The notes below the pieces were generated by a model, which was not told where the DNA came from, searched no databases, and saw nothing but the letters and a program-made list of their open reading frames with translations. 64,000 bases of DNA from Branchipolynoe longqiensis (taxonomy: Eukaryota > Annelida > Polychaeta > Phyllodocida > Polynoidae): NCBI GenBank assembly GCA_030323885.1, contig CM059196.1, positions 38,119,535-38,183,534 on the forward strand, read 5' to 3'. A program made the translations under genes and the position numbers. Positions 62,757-64,000 of this stretch are shown one piece after another. Every line of letters begins with the position of its first letter. Positions within the stretch are counted from its first letter, which is position 1.

Positions 62757-63119
62757 GGTGGATGGCAACATATAAGGTCATATCAGGACGGCTCATGTAT
62801 GGAAGTTCCTGCTGGATGGTTGGTTGGTTATTGGAGTTTTATGTCCTGGCAACATCTAAGGTCATATCAGACGGATACCGGCTTGTGACAGTGCACACTC
62901 ATGGCAAGTTTATAGTGCTGCACCATGGGGAAATCAGGCCGCCAGTATCATGACCCGATATCCCACCACCCAGTCATATTATTCTGACACTGAGCTGACC
63001 AGTCCTTGCCTTATCCTATTATTAATGCTGAGTGCCATTGTAGGAAGCGACCGGTATTAATTTTATAAGTCATTTGTTTGAGTCGACCGGGAATTGAACT
63101 CCCCATCTCCCGCATGGGG
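62757..63119 (-). mobile_element. SINE-A preceded by a duplicated SINE-A tail
   Basis: A partial tail (GGCAACATATAAGGTCATAT, 62764-62783), a short link (GTATGGAAGTTCCTGCTGGA), then a near-full SINE-A from TTGGTTGGTTATTGGAGTTT to ATCTCCCGCATGGGG. The same tail-link-tail order recurs at 63758-63880. Confidence 0.87.
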
Positions 63120-63120
63120 A

Positions 63121-63452
63121 CACCGCGTGGTGGCCAAATCGGTAGAGCGCAGGCCTCGCGTCCAGAAGTTTGGGAGCTCGGTTCCCGCTCGAGTCAAACC
63201 AATGACTTATGAAATTGATACTTGTCGCTTCCTAGCCTGGCGCTTGGCATTAATAGGAAAGGGCAAGGACTGGTTAGCTCAGTGTCAGGATAATGTGACT
63301 GAGTGGGAAGTCAGGTCATGGCACCGGCAGCCTTATTTCCCAGTGGGGCAGCACTATAAAGTTGCCATGAGTGTGCACTGTCACAAGTTGGTACCCGTCC
63401 TGACATGACCTTAGATGTTGCCAGGATGTAAAACTCCAACAACCAACCAACT
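63121..63452 (+). mobile_element. SINE-A, full length, head-to-head with the previous copy
   Basis: Head CCGCGTGGTGGCCAAATCGG, TAGAGCGCAGGCCTCGCGTC; core TTGATACTTGTCGCTTCCTA; tail TTAGATGTTGCCAGGATGTA and CCAACAACCAACC. Confidence 0.9.
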
Positions 63453-63757
63453 GTTACTGAAGTCTGGCTTGGGTATGCTGCCGCAGTGACATGGTCACAC
63501 CATTAGGAGTAAGTAGTATACGTGTATAGCGAAATGTGCATTTTGCCATGACAGACAGCGGAAAGATCTCATTACCTGATTACTGACTATTTTGGTTTGT
63601 GACTTCCATCATCCAGGTCTTAATGCAAAATCCGACGAAAGGTGTCCTACTTACTATTTGCCGTGGAGGTATTAGTCACATCCGGTGAATCTTGTGAGTG
63701 GCTAGTCTAGAGTGGCTGAGGACATTTCAGATTAAATCCTAAATTTCCCTCTCATGT
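63453..63757. other. Unassigned spacer
   Basis: No recognised feature. Confidence 0.35.
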
Positions 63758-64000
63758 ATGGTTGGTTGGTTGTTTTACATCCTGGCAACATCTAAGGTCA
63801 TATCAGGACGGCTCAAGTATGCAATTTCTGTTATCCCCAAGTGCTGGAAGTCCTGCTGGATCGTTGGTTGCTGAAGTTTTAGTTTTATGTCCTGGCAACA
63901 TCTAAGGTCATATCAGAAGGGGTACCGACTTGTAACAGTGCACACTCATGGTGACTTTATAGTGCTGTCCCTCTGGGAGACCAGGCTGCCAGCACCATGA
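63758..64000 (-). mobile_element. SINE-A with duplicated tail, cut by window end
   Basis: GGTTGGTTGTTTTACATCCT, GGACGGCTCAAGTATGCAAT, CTGGAAGTCCTGCTGGATCG, then a second tail GTTTTATGTCCTGGCAACAT and the centre up to CCAGGCTGCCAGCACCATGA at base 64000. Confidence 0.87.

Noticed and set aside
1..64000. Host protein-coding gene, defence system or operon
   Set aside because: No open frame outside mobile elements shows recognisable domains, and no convincing exon series was found; small exons cannot be excluded without transcripts.

Overview
The window is eukaryotic, repeat-dense DNA. I find no host gene I can support and no bacterial-style operons. The organism is most likely a lophotrochozoan animal, probably a mollusc. 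The reasons are Ngaro-type and several non-LTR retrotransposons, many tRNA-headed SINEs (one of which, my 'SINE-F', resembles from memory a SINE abundant in molluscan genomes), and a TTAGGG-type telomere repeat. The species assignment is inference.

Family labels are mine. SINE-A: about 325 bp, tRNA-like head, tail ending ATGTTGCCAGGACGTAAAA plus CAAC-rich sequence. SINE-B: about 321 bp, GGTGTAATGGTTAGCA head. SINE-D: Arg-tRNA-like head. SINE-E: same head and core as SINE-A with a different tail. SINE-F: molluscan type. MITE-T: TTAA target, ends AGYTGCATAGTCCGATG. L2c: a composite retroposon with a LINE-like 3' end.

Layout. 1-3.3 kb: a truncated, divergent Ngaro-like element (RNase H region plus the first codons of a tyrosine recombinase at the window edge) abutting a 65-bp satellite of about 36 copies. 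3.3-10.8 kb: SINEs and 5'-truncated LINEs. 10.86-15.81 kb: a structurally complete Ngaro-type retrotransposon on the minus strand, with split direct repeats A1-ORFs-B1-A2-B2 and ORFs for Gag, RT/RNase H and tyrosine recombinase. The recombinase ORF is broken by one frameshift. 15.8-25 kb: TIR elements, minisatellites and nested LINE/SINE/L2c insertions. 25-31 kb: AT microsatellite, SINE-B carrying a 9-bp minisatellite, a polypyrimidine tract and several hairpin MITEs. 31-45 kb: tandem SINE-B arrays, MITE-T copies and a LINE split by a 459-bp TIR element. 45-52 kb: interstitial telomeric repeat, a 66-bp satellite grown from SINE-A, L2c, TIR elements and a second hairpin-ended LINE. 52-64 kb: SINEs, MITE-T copies (one expanded into an 18-bp minisatellite), a polypurine tract and a head-to-head SINE-A pair.

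How the parts relate. Only the Ngaro element looks like a recently active autonomous element: its two repeat pairs are identical or differ at one base. The LINE pieces are dead 3' ends that indicate the machinery which probably mobilised the SINEs. A repeated theme is that fragments of dispersed elements have become the seeds of tandem arrays. Three cases are readable here.
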